Positions 39,440 through 49,530 of a stretch of DNA of 64,000 nt are shown in pieces. Below the pieces are notes generated by a model. That model saw only the letters and a list, made by a program, of their open reading frames with translations, did not search any database and was not told where the DNA came from. A program made the position numbers and the translations under genes. Each line of letters starts with the position of its first letter. The first letter of the stretch is position 1. The DNA comes from Streptococcus moroccensis (GTDB lineage Bacteria > Bacillota > Bacilli > Lactobacillales > Streptococcaceae): the NCBI RefSeq assembly GCF_030812835.1, contig NZ_JAUSTM010000001.1, positions 1-64,000 of the forward strand, in the 5' to 3' direction.

Positions 39440-39868
39440 TTATTCAGCAGGAACGGCTTCTGTTTCAAGCGTTTCTTCAGCAACGGCTGCAACAGCTGGC
39501 TCCTCCTGAGCAGGTTCAAGAACAACGGGGCTTTCAGCAACCACAACTTCCTCGATTGCTGGGACTGGCGCCACATAATCGACAACAGGCGTTTCCTGCA
39601 CATAGACAGGGGCGACCTCTTGGACTTGCTCTACAACAGCTACCGCTTCAGCCACTTCCTCTGCAACAGGCTCACTGGCTATCTCCTCTTTTTCTTCTGC
39701 TTGAGGTGTTTCTGCTTGCACCTCGACTGCTTTGGCTGCTTCTGCTTGCCTACGGACATCAACCGCTTCTTGGTAGGTTTTTAGGTAAAAGCTACTGGTT
39801 ACAATTAAAATGAAAGCACTGAATATAAATTGTAAGATTGGGGTAAGCGATGATTTTTTAATAGTCAC
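39440..39868 (-). CDS. single-span protein with low-complexity Glu/Ala/Val/Pro tail
   Basis: 142 residues: one N-terminal membrane helix (about 10-30), then a long tail of Glu, Ala, Val and Pro with repeats such as EEVAEAV and PVVDYVAPVPAIEEV. The GTG at 39868 is chosen because GAGGGAG precedes it; the frame opens at 39907. No family is recognised. The tail could span the wall or act as a disordered cytoplasmic linker. Confidence 0.6.
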   Translation of the reverse strand: MTIKKSSLTPILQFIFSAFILIVTSSFYLKTYQEAVDVRRQAEAAKAVEVQAETPQAEEKEEIASEPVAEEVAEAVAVVEQVQEVAPVYVQETPVVDYVAPVPAIEEVVVAESPVVLEPAQEEPAVAAVAEETLETEAVPAE

Positions 39869-40062
39869 TTCAATCTCCCTCTTTACTTTTTGATATAAGT
39901 CTATCACTGGGCCAGCCTGTTTGTCAAGATAAAACGCATTATCCGGGCAGCTAGCAGAAATCCTGACCTTATCCTGATTTTTTCAAAGGTATTTCAGGAG
40001 GGGCTAACATTTCATCCCTCGGACAAGAGGATTGATTTTTCGCACCATTTGACGGTTTGTGC

Positions 40063-40092
40063 TTGAAAACGCTTACCAAAACATGGTACACT
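40063..40092 (+). promoter_or_regulatory. aldehyde dehydrogenase promoter with CcpA cre site
   Basis: TGAAAACGCTTACC (40064-40077) matches cre TGWAANCGNTNWCA at 13 of 14 positions and overlaps the -35 (TTGAAA). An extended -10 TGGTACACT ends at 40092. Glucose repression by CcpA is predicted. Confidence 0.7.
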
Positions 40093-40121
40093 ATTAGAAA
40101 TAGAGAAAAGGAGGATTAGTT

Positions 40122-41498
40122 ATGGCCTACCAAACCATTTACCCTTACACAAACGAAGTCTTAAAGACTTACGACAACTGCTCTGATGCAGACATCGACA
40201 AGGCTCTTGAAATAGGTCACCAGTTATACAAAACCTGGCGTCAAGACGATAAACTCCAAGAGCGAAAAGAACAGCTCCATAAGGTTGCTGACATTCTAAG
40301 GCGCGATCGAGACAAGTATGCCGAAGTCATGACCAAAGATATGGGGAAACTTTTCTCAGAAGCTCAAGGTGAAATTGAACTTTGTGCCTCAATCGCTGAT
40401 TACTATGCTGATAAGGCTGAAGACTTCCTGAAGCCTGTTCCACTGGAAACAGATGCTGGTGAAGCCTACTATCTGAAACAGGCAACAGGTGTCCTCCTAG
40501 CGGTGGAGCCTTGGAACTTCCCATTTTATCAAATCATGCGGGTCTTTGCGCCGAACTTTATGATTGGTAATCCCATGGTTTTAAAACACGCTTCAATCTG
40601 TCCAGGCTCTGCTCAAGCCTTTGAGGACCTTGTGGCTGAAGCTGGAGTCGCCGAAGGTGCTTATAAAAATCTCTTTGCGGATTACGATCAAATCTCTAAG
40701 GTCATTGCTGACCCACGCGTTTCAGGTGTCTGCTTGACCGGTTCGGAACGTGGTGGTGCTTCTATCGCTGCTGAAGCTGGTAAAAACCTGAAAAAATCAT
40801 CTCTTGAGCTTGGCGGTAATGATGCGTTTATCATTCTTGACGATGCCGATTGGGAGGAGCTTAAGGCAGTGATTCCAGATGTTCGCCTCTACAATGCTGG
40901 ACAAGTCTGTACCTCATCAAAACGCTTTATTGTCATGGCTGAGCATTACGATGCTTTCCTAGAGCTATTAACTGAAGGCTTTAAGGCTGCTAAATGGGGG
41001 GACCCAATGGAGGCTGATACGACACTAGCACCGCTCTCTTCAGCAAGTGCTAAGGAAGAAGTCCTTGAACAGATTACCTTAGCTCTTGATAATGGTGCTC
41101 GTCTGGTCTATGGCAATGAGCCGATCGACCATCCTGGTAACTTTGTTATGCCAACCATTCTGACAGACATCACCAAAGATAACCCAATCTTTAACCAAGA
41201 AATCTTTGGTCCGGTTGCTTCTGTCTACAAAGTCGACACAGAAGAAGAGGCTATTGCCCTCGCCAATGATTCAAGTTATGGCCTTGGTGGAACAGTCTTT
41301 TCAAGCGATCCAGACCATGCTGCGCGTGTTGCTGCCCAGATTGAAACCGGTATGTCCTTCATCAATTCTGGTTGGGCATCCCTACCTGAACTTCCGTTTG
41401 GTGGTATTAAGAATTCAGGCTATGGGCGTGAACTTAGCCAACTCGGATTTGATACCTTTATCAATGAACACTTGGTGTTTACACCTAAAAAAGCCTAA
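40122..41498 (+). CDS. NAD(P)-dependent succinate-semialdehyde dehydrogenase-like enzyme
   Basis: A 458-residue aldehyde dehydrogenase with catalytic Cys263 (NAGQVCTSS) and general base Glu229 (SLELGGNDA). The EPWNFPFYQ segment and overall length resemble the Sad/GabD group that oxidises succinate semialdehyde to succinate. Substrate assignment is by resemblance only. It is monocistronic, behind a cre-bearing promoter, and has its own terminator. Confidence 0.85.
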   Translation: MAYQTIYPYTNEVLKTYDNCSDADIDKALEIGHQLYKTWRQDDKLQERKEQLHKVADILRRDRDKYAEVMTKDMGKLFSEAQGEIELCASIADYYADKAEDFLKPVPLETDAGEAYYLKQATGVLLAVEPWNFPFYQIMRVFAPNFMIGNPMVLKHASICPGSAQAFEDLVAEAGVAEGAYKNLFADYDQISKVIADPRVSGVCLTGSERGGASIAAEAGKNLKKSSLELGGNDAFIILDDADWEELKAVIPDVRLYNAGQVCTSSKRFIVMAEHYDAFLELLTEGFKAAKWGDPMEADTTLAPLSSASAKEEVLEQITLALDNGARLVYGNEPIDHPGNFVMPTILTDITKDNPIFNQEIFGPVASVYKVDTEEEAIALANDSSYGLGGTVFSSDPDHAARVAAQIETGMSFINSGWASLPELPFGGIKNSGYGRELSQLGFDTFINEHLVFTPKKA

Positions 41499-41506
41499 GC
41501 ACACCA

Positions 41507-41545
41507 AAAGCCTTCTGACAATTAGGATGTCAGAAGGCTTTTTTG
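41507..41545 (+). terminator. aldehyde dehydrogenase terminator
   Basis: AAAGCCTTCTGACA and TGTCAGAAGGCTTT form a 13-14-bp stem followed by TTTTTT. It could also stop purA transcripts weakly. Confidence 0.92.
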
Positions 41546-41613
41546 ATGATGTCATGTTGCTAACTTACAATATAGTGAAGCCCATGGCTAATAGCCATTA
41601 TCTTGAGCCAGTC

Positions 41614-42951
<1,338 letters not shown>

Positions 42952-42998
42952 TCAAACATGGCAGGAATCTCACCTGCGAGTTTTGCTCATACCTTCCT

Positions 42999-43052
42999 AT
43001 TATACAGAATTTGCTGTTTTTTTTCAAGATAAGACCCGTAACGTTCGTTTAT
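42999..43052 (-). promoter_or_regulatory. purA promoter and possible PurBox
   Basis: On the minus strand -35 TTGAAA (43022-43027), a 17-bp spacer and -10 TATAAT (42999-43004) form a near-consensus promoter. ATAAACGAACGTT at 43040-43052 resembles the PurR box AWWWCCGAACWWT at 11 of 13 positions. The promoter is well supported, the operator less so. Confidence 0.7.
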
Positions 43053-43093
43053 TGCAAGCTCCTCTTTTTCCCTTTTTATGTTAAAATAGGGTC

Positions 43094-43963
43094 ATGCAGT
43101 ACACAATTACCATACCCCAAGCCTTTCCTGAGATGACCGTCAAAGAAGTGTTAGAAGATTATTTCCTGATTCCACGGAAAATCAGGCATTTTTTGCGGAC
43201 AAAAAAACACGTGCAGGTCAACGGCGAGTTGATCAATTGGCAGTCAACCATCCGCCCCGGTGACCTGCTAAGCCTAACCTTTGATCAAGATGATTACCCA
43301 AAGAAAAGTCTGCCTGCTGGGCAAAAAGGAGTAATCGAGGTCCTCTACGAGGACGAGCACTTGGTCATCGTCAATAAGCCAGAAGGCATGAAAACACATG
43401 GCAATGAACCTACTGAAATCGCTCTGTTAAACCATGTCTCTACTGAAGTCGGTGCGACTTGCTATGTCGTGCATCGTCTGGATATGGAGACTAGTGGCGC
43501 AGTGCTTTTTGCCAAGAATCCCTTTGTCCTGCCTATCTTAAATAGACTCCTAGAAGACCGCAAGATTTCCAGAACCTATCTAGCGCTCTGTCAGGGAAAG
43601 ATTGCCAAAGACCAGTGGGTCATTACCGATAAGATCGGACGCGATCGCCACGATCGGCGCAAGCGACTAGTTGATAACCGAAAAGGGCAAACCGCTGAAA
43701 CCCATGTCACACTCCAAAGCCATCACGGGCGAAATAGTTTGGTTAACTGTCAACTCAAGACCGGACGGACCCACCAGATTCGGGTCCACCTGAGCCATCA
43801 CGGCCATCCCCTGATTGGCGACCCCCTCTATCATCCTCAGAAAGCCCCTCGTCTCATGCTCCATGCTAAGACCTTGAGCTTCCAACACCCCTTTACCCTT
43901 GAAACACTAACGGTCACTGCTACGTCAGCGAGCTTTGACCGCTATTTAGACAGCCTATCCTGA
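43094..43963 (+). CDS. RluA-family pseudouridine synthase
   Basis: 289 residues. An N-terminal S4-like RNA-binding segment (about 15-65) precedes the RluA catalytic domain with HRLD (127-130; Asp130 catalytic). The HQIRVHLSHHGHPLIGDP segment is also typical. The rRNA or tRNA target is not predictable. It is followed after 11 bp by the phosphoesterase gene. Confidence 0.92.
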   Translation: MQYTITIPQAFPEMTVKEVLEDYFLIPRKIRHFLRTKKHVQVNGELINWQSTIRPGDLLSLTFDQDDYPKKSLPAGQKGVIEVLYEDEHLVIVNKPEGMKTHGNEPTEIALLNHVSTEVGATCYVVHRLDMETSGAVLFAKNPFVLPILNRLLEDRKISRTYLALCQGKIAKDQWVITDKIGRDRHDRRKRLVDNRKGQTAETHVTLQSHHGRNSLVNCQLKTGRTHQIRVHLSHHGHPLIGDPLYHPQKAPRLMLHAKTLSFQHPFTLETLTVTATSASFDRYLDSLS

Positions 43964-43974
43964 TTGGAGACCCT

Positions 43975-44823
43975 ATGAAACACCGTATCGCCCTACTCTC
44001 GGACATCCACGGCAATCGCACAGCCTTAGAGGCCGTTTTAGAAGACCTTAAAAATCAAGAGATTACCGGCTACTGGCTTCTCGGCGATATTTTTATGCCT
44101 GGTCCCGGCACGCGCGATTTGATCGCTCTTCTCGATACCATCCCCATCTCTCTTCAAGTTCGAGGGAACTGGGAAGATTGTTTCCTAGAGTCCCTAGACA
44201 ACCGCTTTGACCCAAATAATCCAACAGATATCTATCTTGCCAAACTCAGCCAGTACCTTCATCCTCATCTTTCTGATAGGGAAATTGCTACGCTACGAGA
44301 GCTTCCCTTGCAGGAAACCCGTACCATCAATGGCTTAACCATCAGTGTCAGCCATCATTTGCCCCAAAAAAATTACGGGCGCGAATTGGTCTACGATGCA
44401 CCGGCTGAACGCCTAGATGACCTCTTTATAGATAGCTCCGCGGACATCGCCATCTATGGCCACATCCATGTCCAGACCCAGCGCTATGCCAGCAAAGGCC
44501 AGTTGGTCATCAATCCAGGCTCTATCGGACAGCCCTACTACCCCTGGGACAAGCTCAGAAAGGACCTCCGCGCCCAGTACGCCATCCTTGAGATTGATGA
44601 ACAGGGTGTCAGTCAAGTTCTCTTTAAAAAAGTCAGCTTTGACCTAGACCTTGAGCTCGAGCGAGCCCGCGAAGCCCACCTTCCCTACCTAGACCTCTAC
44701 ACCGAGATCATGAAAGACGGCATCGCCCATACCCACGACAAACCTCTCCTTACTCAAATCAACCAAGACCGTGGTTACTACCAAGACGTCATGCAGTATT
44801 TTGGGGAGGGGAGAAAAAACTAA
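43975..44823 (+). CDS. YfcE/MJ0936-type metallophosphoesterase
   Basis: 282 residues of the calcineurin-like fold. Metal motifs are SDIHGN (9-14), GDIFMPG, GNWED and IYGHIHVQTQR. The natural substrate is unknown; relatives are broad phosphodiesterases. It is co-transcribed with the RluA-family gene and ended by a bidirectional terminator. Confidence 0.88.
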   Translation: MKHRIALLSDIHGNRTALEAVLEDLKNQEITGYWLLGDIFMPGPGTRDLIALLDTIPISLQVRGNWEDCFLESLDNRFDPNNPTDIYLAKLSQYLHPHLSDREIATLRELPLQETRTINGLTISVSHHLPQKNYGRELVYDAPAERLDDLFIDSSADIAIYGHIHVQTQRYASKGQLVINPGSIGQPYYPWDKLRKDLRAQYAILEIDEQGVSQVLFKKVSFDLDLELERAREAHLPYLDLYTEIMKDGIAHTHDKPLLTQINQDRGYYQDVMQYFGEGRKN

Positions 44824-44825
44824 CA

Positions 44826-44869
44826 GAAAAGAACCAGAAAACTCATTCAGTAATTCTCTGGTTCTTTTT
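44826..44869. terminator. bidirectional terminator
   Basis: AAAAGAACCAGA and TCTGGTTCTTTTT pair around about 17 nt, between two convergent genes. Confidence 0.8.
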
Positions 44870-44892
44870 GGTACTGGTGTATAGTGTATAAA

Positions 44893-45993
44893 TCACCAAA
44901 AAATATTCGTTTTTGATAGTGGCAAGTCAACTTCACGCTCTTCATAAAATACCTTACCAAAGATCGTGTTGACGGCATCATATTCAGGATGTTCAGGATC
45001 GCTTAAAACCTCCAGAATTTTGAAGTAGGAATCATCAAAAGACGCATCCTCGGAAGGAGCATTTCCCTTAGTCTTAATGACATATGGTAATTCCTTTTGG
45101 AAGTTCGGTTGAAAGGATAGTACTTCTATGTCAAATTCCCAATTGTTTCCAAAATCATAGGTATAAGAAAACTTATTCCCAACCTCTAAGAAGGATTCTA
45201 AGCGGTAATCCCTGGCTAGTTTACCATCCCACAGTTCATCCTCAAACGGATAGAATTTCTCAACACTGCCATTTTTCTCTAGTTCAAACAGATACAAATG
45301 ATAATCTTGCCATCGCATTAATTTCTGAATCACTTTATGCAACTCTAGAAAACTAACCGAAGCTGATAGCATTATCTGTCTAACAATGGTAAAAGTTTCC
45401 AAATTCAGAGATACCCTCAGTTCAAATGCCTCTTGCTCATAGACCGATTCTTCTGTCAATGCTTCCAATCTATCAGACATACTTTCATTTGGTGTGTGGT
45501 AGTCATCGCCAATCTTAAACGGGAAATTCCGTAAAAGATAGGATAATACTTGATTTGGCTCTTCCTCCACAAGCCGCTCGCTATTCACCTCATCACCAAT
45601 ATAAAGAGAAGCTTTTAAAGCGGTGTTCGTGTTCCATGAGGTTTGTTTCGCTTGGCTATTTTTAGTAAAAGTGACTGCTCCCGCCTGATCGCAATATGCT
45701 TCGATAGCTTTGTTACTATAGCCGTATTGCTTTAAACTTTCCCGTAATTTATCCATCAAGAACCTTATGAACTCTTCTTGGGGCATTTCTTCGAGTTCAA
45801 ACTCATCGATATTGTAGATTAAAACAGGAAATCGTGTCTCTTGATTAGTCATAACCAAAAGATCATCCTCTCCATCTTCAAACACATTCGTCACATTGAT
45901 CGTCCATTTATAAAACGGATCCAGGTCCTCTCCTGAATCAAGTATCACATTGGGCAATCTTTTTTTAAGTTTCTGAGTTAAGGCAATTTCCAT
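44893..45993 (-). CDS. DUF6933-like plus pRiA4b ORF-3-like protein
   Basis: 366 residues in two parts. The N-terminal region (about 1-130) has the LTQKLKKRLP...FYKWTINV and TRFPVLIYNIDEFE pattern of DUF6933-type proteins. The C-terminal region (about 190-350: LEVGNKFSYTYDFGNNWEFDIEV) is the pRiA4b ORF-3 fold. The function of both is unknown. The ATG at 45993 follows AGGAGG. The family name comes from a plasmid and a transposon passenger, but no transposase is here. It opens the accessory region. Confidence 0.7.
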   Translation of the reverse strand: MEIALTQKLKKRLPNVILDSGEDLDPFYKWTINVTNVFEDGEDDLLVMTNQETRFPVLIYNIDEFELEEMPQEEFIRFLMDKLRESLKQYGYSNKAIEAYCDQAGAVTFTKNSQAKQTSWNTNTALKASLYIGDEVNSERLVEEEPNQVLSYLLRNFPFKIGDDYHTPNESMSDRLEALTEESVYEQEAFELRVSLNLETFTIVRQIMLSASVSFLELHKVIQKLMRWQDYHLYLFELEKNGSVEKFYPFEDELWDGKLARDYRLESFLEVGNKFSYTYDFGNNWEFDIEVLSFQPNFQKELPYVIKTKGNAPSEDASFDDSYFKILEVLSDPEHPEYDAVNTIFGKVFYEEREVDLPLSKTNIFW

Positions 45994-46013
45994 CACTTAG
46001 TCCTCCTTGTTTT

Positions 46014-46022
46014 AATTATACC
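46014..46022 (-). promoter_or_regulatory. extended -10 of the pRiA4b-like gene
   Basis: On the minus strand TGGTATAAT (TATAAT at 46014-46019), with a TTGAAC 15 bp upstream, about 20-25 bp before the start codon. Confidence 0.6.
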
Positions 46023-46094
46023 AGATTATCTGATTGTTCAATTATCTTTATAGTATTTTATACAACAATCATCATTTAAACCAGCTAGCCTCAC

Positions 46095-46126
46095 AAAAAA
46101 ACAAGCCCAGCCACACGGCCGGACTC
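46095..46126 (-). terminator. terminator of the restriction operon
   Basis: On the minus strand GAGTCCGGCC-GTGT-GGCTGGGCTTG forms a 10-bp G+C-rich stem (with G-T pairs) followed by TTTTTTT. It lies about 250 bp beyond the small ribbon-helix-helix ORF. Confidence 0.85.
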
Positions 46127-46139
46127 ATTTTCGGAGATA

Positions 46140-46186
46140 TGATACGTAACCGTACGAAGCAAAGCAAGTTGACGGGTACGGATTCC
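46140..46186. repeat. small palindromic element
   Basis: CCGTAC and GTACGG flank AAGCAAAGCAAGTTGACG-type sequence. The motif CAAGTTGACG resembles GAGTTGACG in the BOX-like element at 50.9 kb, so it may be a decayed relative. 46187-46373 shows no supported gene, although the frame after the RHH stop stays open without a start codon. Confidence 0.3.
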
Positions 46187-46373
46187 TTTAGGAAAAAAGA
46201 AAAAATTTAGGAGTCCTATTTCTAGGATGATCATAGTATAGCGCTACTTTCTTAAGGCAACCTGAAAGAAAACTTGAAGAAAACTTAAGAGTTTTTGCGA
46301 AAATCACCCCTATACCTCTTGCTTCATTGATACCAACTATAAGTAGAAACAAATTAGCTCGATCATCATCTAA

Positions 46374-46541
46374 TCATTCTTGCAAAGATCTGTCTGCATC
46401 TTGTATTGCATAAAGAGCCTCTAATTTCTCAGATAAAACCTGTACAATAAATTCAGATTTATTGATATTATGGAAATTTGCCCACAATGTTAATTTTTCA
46501 TCTAACTCATCTGGCAAATTAAAAAATATCTCTCTAGACAT
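46374..46541 (-). CDS. 55-residue ribbon-helix-helix protein
   Basis: The ORF begins MSREIFFNLPDELDEKL and ends QDADRSLQE. A predicted beta strand (2-9), helix (10-24), a NKS turn and a second helix (30-43) match CopG/Arc-type DNA-binding proteins. It starts eight bases after the endonuclease gene, whose stop overlaps its AGGAGA site, so it is coupled to that gene. It may be an autoregulator of the restriction operon or an antitoxin; no toxin is evident. Confidence 0.65.
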   Translation of the reverse strand: MSREIFFNLPDELDEKLTLWANFHNINKSEFIVQVLSEKLEALYAIQDADRSLQE

Positions 46542-46549
46542 ATCTTCTC

Positions 46550-48133
46550 CTAACCTTTATTCTTCGTCACCCAACCAATCGCATCTTTCGGGGGATTGTC
46601 AACATCAATCCAAATAAATTCAATCCCTATAACACCATCTTTAAATTTGCTCAGGCGAATACCGTTGATCTGCAGTTCTTCTAACTTTTTGCCCGTCAAG
46701 ACTTCACGTTCTTCCAACTGGAAAACCCCACGCAAAATCCATTCTCCTAGAATATCCTGCTTTTCCGTTGATTGAATCGCCTTGCCCGTTTCTTGATTGA
46801 TATAGGCCTTGATCACGTCACCAGAAGACAAGAATTTCAAATCAAAGGTGCGATTCTCCTTTGGTAGAGCCAATTTTTTGCTTCCTTTTTCAAAGGTTCC
46901 AATATTGACACCAAAGAAATGAGGATTCTGTTCGTGGAAATTTTTAGAATCTGGCAATGGAATGTAGACTTCACTAACTGGTCGAAAGACCAATTTCTCG
47001 ATTTCTTTGGTTAGGTTTTTCACGCCAGATGACTTCGCAAAAGCAAGTAGTTCCGAACGACGTGCCTTCATTTCTACTTTTTCTTCTTTAGTCGTCCATT
47101 TTTTCAACAAAATCGCTTCAAGAGCTTCCGTGACATAGGCTCTCTCTTCAGACGACAACTCATCTTTAAAGTGGTCTTGAATCTTTTCAATGCGAGCAAT
47201 GCGGTCTTTCTTTGCTAATTTTGAGCCACCATCAAAAGCATTAAAACCCGAACTTTCTTCCACATGCCCATGCTTGTCTGTGATGACCCATGAAACTGTT
47301 TCAAGAATTTCCGATTCTTTTTTTGTTCCTGTTAATAAATGCAACTGTTCAAAAACTGAAAACGGATCCTCAATATAGTTGACATCCCATTGGTCCACAA
47401 CAATTTCTTTGTTATTGAAGGTCATGTGAAGCTGACTATCCGCTGCTGTGTACTTATAGGTATGATTCCCATCTGTAAAGCGGAAATTGGTCGGTGTTTT
47501 ATGACTTGTAGAGCCTAGAACTTCGAGCTTATCAATCTCAATTGGCAGATAGGAAGTCTCTCCTACAAAAATCTGAGGTGACTGTCCTTTAGCCGTTGGC
47601 ATAAGAACATGGTACACCGAATCAACCGACACATCATCTGACTTAAACCCTTTGATTTGAGCCTTAGAAGACGCAATGCATTGATTTCGAAGCAAGGCAA
47701 TTCGAACAGCCAAGTCTTTATAACGGTCCTTGTTCTCACGATCAGCGGTTTCCTTATCAGGAGCAATATCCGCATAGAACTTAATGGCATTGAGAATGTC
47801 CGTCCATGACTGAGAATCTTTCTTGAACTGAGCAACTTTCTGATCACCAGAATTGATCCCAAAAGATTTAATCCCTACAAGGTACTTGTGGTTATCATCT
47901 ACAACAACAGACGCATCATAAGAAGTATTGGCGATATCTTCTGCAACTGCATGAAAAGCCTTCTGGAAAACAGTCTCTTGAAACTTGGAGTTTACTATCG
48001 GAGCCACATAGTTTGATCCCTCTTTCTCATCTTCCAACTCTGCTTTTTGAGAAAAAGCTTCACTCAAACTGGCAAAATTCGTAATCAGGGTCCGATATTT
48101 TTCCTTCTGCTCCGTTTTCAGATTTTCCCACAT
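46550..48133 (-). CDS. probable type II restriction endonuclease
   Basis: 527 residues, not assigned to a family with certainty. Asp73 in SYDASVVVDD, followed by GIKS with Lys89, is compatible with a PD-(D/E)xK-like core (weak). The C-terminal third contains LPLPDSKNFHEQNPHFFGV-type beta-rich sequence. Its position 69 bp after an m5C methyltransferase on the same strand is the main argument for a cognate endonuclease. GAGG precedes the ATG. The recognition sequence is unknown. Confidence 0.6.
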   Translation of the reverse strand: MWENLKTEQKEKYRTLITNFASLSEAFSQKAELEDEKEGSNYVAPIVNSKFQETVFQKAFHAVAEDIANTSYDASVVVDDNHKYLVGIKSFGINSGDQKVAQFKKDSQSWTDILNAIKFYADIAPDKETADRENKDRYKDLAVRIALLRNQCIASSKAQIKGFKSDDVSVDSVYHVLMPTAKGQSPQIFVGETSYLPIEIDKLEVLGSTSHKTPTNFRFTDGNHTYKYTAADSQLHMTFNNKEIVVDQWDVNYIEDPFSVFEQLHLLTGTKKESEILETVSWVITDKHGHVEESSGFNAFDGGSKLAKKDRIARIEKIQDHFKDELSSEERAYVTEALEAILLKKWTTKEEKVEMKARRSELLAFAKSSGVKNLTKEIEKLVFRPVSEVYIPLPDSKNFHEQNPHFFGVNIGTFEKGSKKLALPKENRTFDLKFLSSGDVIKAYINQETGKAIQSTEKQDILGEWILRGVFQLEEREVLTGKKLEELQINGIRLSKFKDGVIGIEFIWIDVDNPPKDAIGWVTKNKG

Positions 48134-48202
48134 AACGTTACCTCACTTTATCTTCTTTAGTATACCAAAAAGAGATTAGTTTTTCACTAATCCCTCTAAT
48201 AC

Positions 48203-49435
48203 TTATTTATTCGTAAAAGCAATGCTATAAAACTCTAAATGACCACCTTTTTTAACCAATCTGAGATAGTCCTCATCTGATAAGATTCCTAAACCATCTT
48301 GGTAGGCCTCCATTGTTTCAAGGGCTTGCTCATAAGTATCAACAAAGTCTCTCACATAGGACTGCCCTTCAAATTGGCCATTCATCTTTGTATAGATAAT
48401 AGCAATATCTCCAGTCCGATCTACTGCTGACGGGGCGGTTGCTTGATTCAACGCTGTCGCGATGTTGGCCGCAATCCGCTTAATCACAGGCACTACAACG
48501 CTATTCCCAGCTTGCTTATAAAGTTGCCCATTTGAAACATTCTCAGGAATCTTGAACGTCTTTGGATAACCTTGAACATTGAAGGTTTCTTTAGGCGTGA
48601 GTTTGCGAATCTCTCCCTGATCTGTCAAAATCAGAGGAACATTATGCCCACCAGTCCCCATATTAGCCGTCAGGGTCGGTACTACACCGTTTTTGTTCTC
48701 ACGGACATACTGTCTCCGCCATTGATAAACCGTATCTTGGCTCGTTATGGCATGTTTTAATTCTTCGTAGAAAGGTTGTTTGCCTTCACGGTAATAATAA
48801 TTTTCCGTTGGTTCTGCACCAAAGTCAATCACATCTTGTAAAGTAGTTGTTAGCTTGATTTCCTCTGGAAATTCAAAGAGGTCATAAGCTTCCTTGTTAT
48901 CAAAACCAACAATGTAAATCCGCTCACGATTTTGAGGAATATTACCGTAGTCTTTACCGTTTAGCACTTTCCACTTGATGAAATAATTGTTCTCCGTCAA
49001 AGCCTCACGAATGACTTTAAAGGTATTTCCGTGATCATGAGAAACCATGTTTTTCACGTTTTCCACAAAAATAGCCTTTGGTCGCTTGGCTTCAATCATG
49101 CGAAGCAATTCAAAGAACAAATCCCCCCGATCGTCTTCAAATCCCTTACGGTAACCCGCTATCGAAAAGGCCTGGCAAGGGAAACCACCAACAATCACAT
49201 CGACTGTTTCAGAAGGTATCTCCTCTGCCTCAACCGCGTGAATATCACGCCCATCCAAAAATGTATCGGGGTAATTCAACTGATAAGTCATTCTCGCATA
49301 CTTATCAAACTCGTTGGCATACACCACTCTGAACTCGTTGGTCTGCTCAAAGCCCAACTCAATTCCACCAACACCCGAGAAAAATGCTGCTATCGCATAC
49401 TTCTCAGCCTGTGGAGAACTTACAGAATTTGTCAT
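48203..49435 (-). CDS. DNA (cytosine-5)-methyltransferase
   Basis: 410 residues with the ordered m5C motifs: FFSGVGGIELGFE (I), GGFPCQAFS with catalytic Cys87 (IV), ENVKNM (VI), PQNRERIY (VIII) and AGNSVVVPVI (X). The target-recognition domain (about 180-290) decides the site, which cannot be read here. About 70 residues extend beyond motif X, more than usual. It should protect DNA against the adjacent endonuclease. An extended -10 TGTTATACT lies upstream. Confidence 0.92.
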   Translation of the reverse strand: MTNSVSSPQAEKYAIAAFFSGVGGIELGFEQTNEFRVVYANEFDKYARMTYQLNYPDTFLDGRDIHAVEAEEIPSETVDVIVGGFPCQAFSIAGYRKGFEDDRGDLFFELLRMIEAKRPKAIFVENVKNMVSHDHGNTFKVIREALTENNYFIKWKVLNGKDYGNIPQNRERIYIVGFDNKEAYDLFEFPEEIKLTTTLQDVIDFGAEPTENYYYREGKQPFYEELKHAITSQDTVYQWRRQYVRENKNGVVPTLTANMGTGGHNVPLILTDQGEIRKLTPKETFNVQGYPKTFKIPENVSNGQLYKQAGNSVVVPVIKRIAANIATALNQATAPSAVDRTGDIAIIYTKMNGQFEGQSYVRDFVDTYEQALETMEAYQDGLGILSDEDYLRLVKKGGHLEFYSIAFTNK

Positions 49436-49530
49436 GTAAGCACCTGCTTTCTATATTTTATAACTAAACTAGTATAACATGTTAAACGTAAAAAATATAT
49501 ATGGATAATTTTCAATAATACGAATAACTA

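Noticed and set aside
44893..45993. Transposon-related gene because of the pRiA4b ORF-3 name
   Set aside because: The domain is found widely as a stand-alone protein. No transposase, terminal repeats or target duplication is visible.
46187..46373. Open frame following the RHH ORF stop, as a possible toxin
   Set aside because: It lacks a start codon and any recognisable toxin motif. It may be chance or a decayed 3' extension.
48208..48215. Minus-strand TACGAATA (Cin-box) about 75 bp before the endonuclease
   Set aside because: It is formed by the last codons and context of the methyltransferase gene. An 8-mer is expected by chance a few times in 64 kb, and no other sign of competence control is present.
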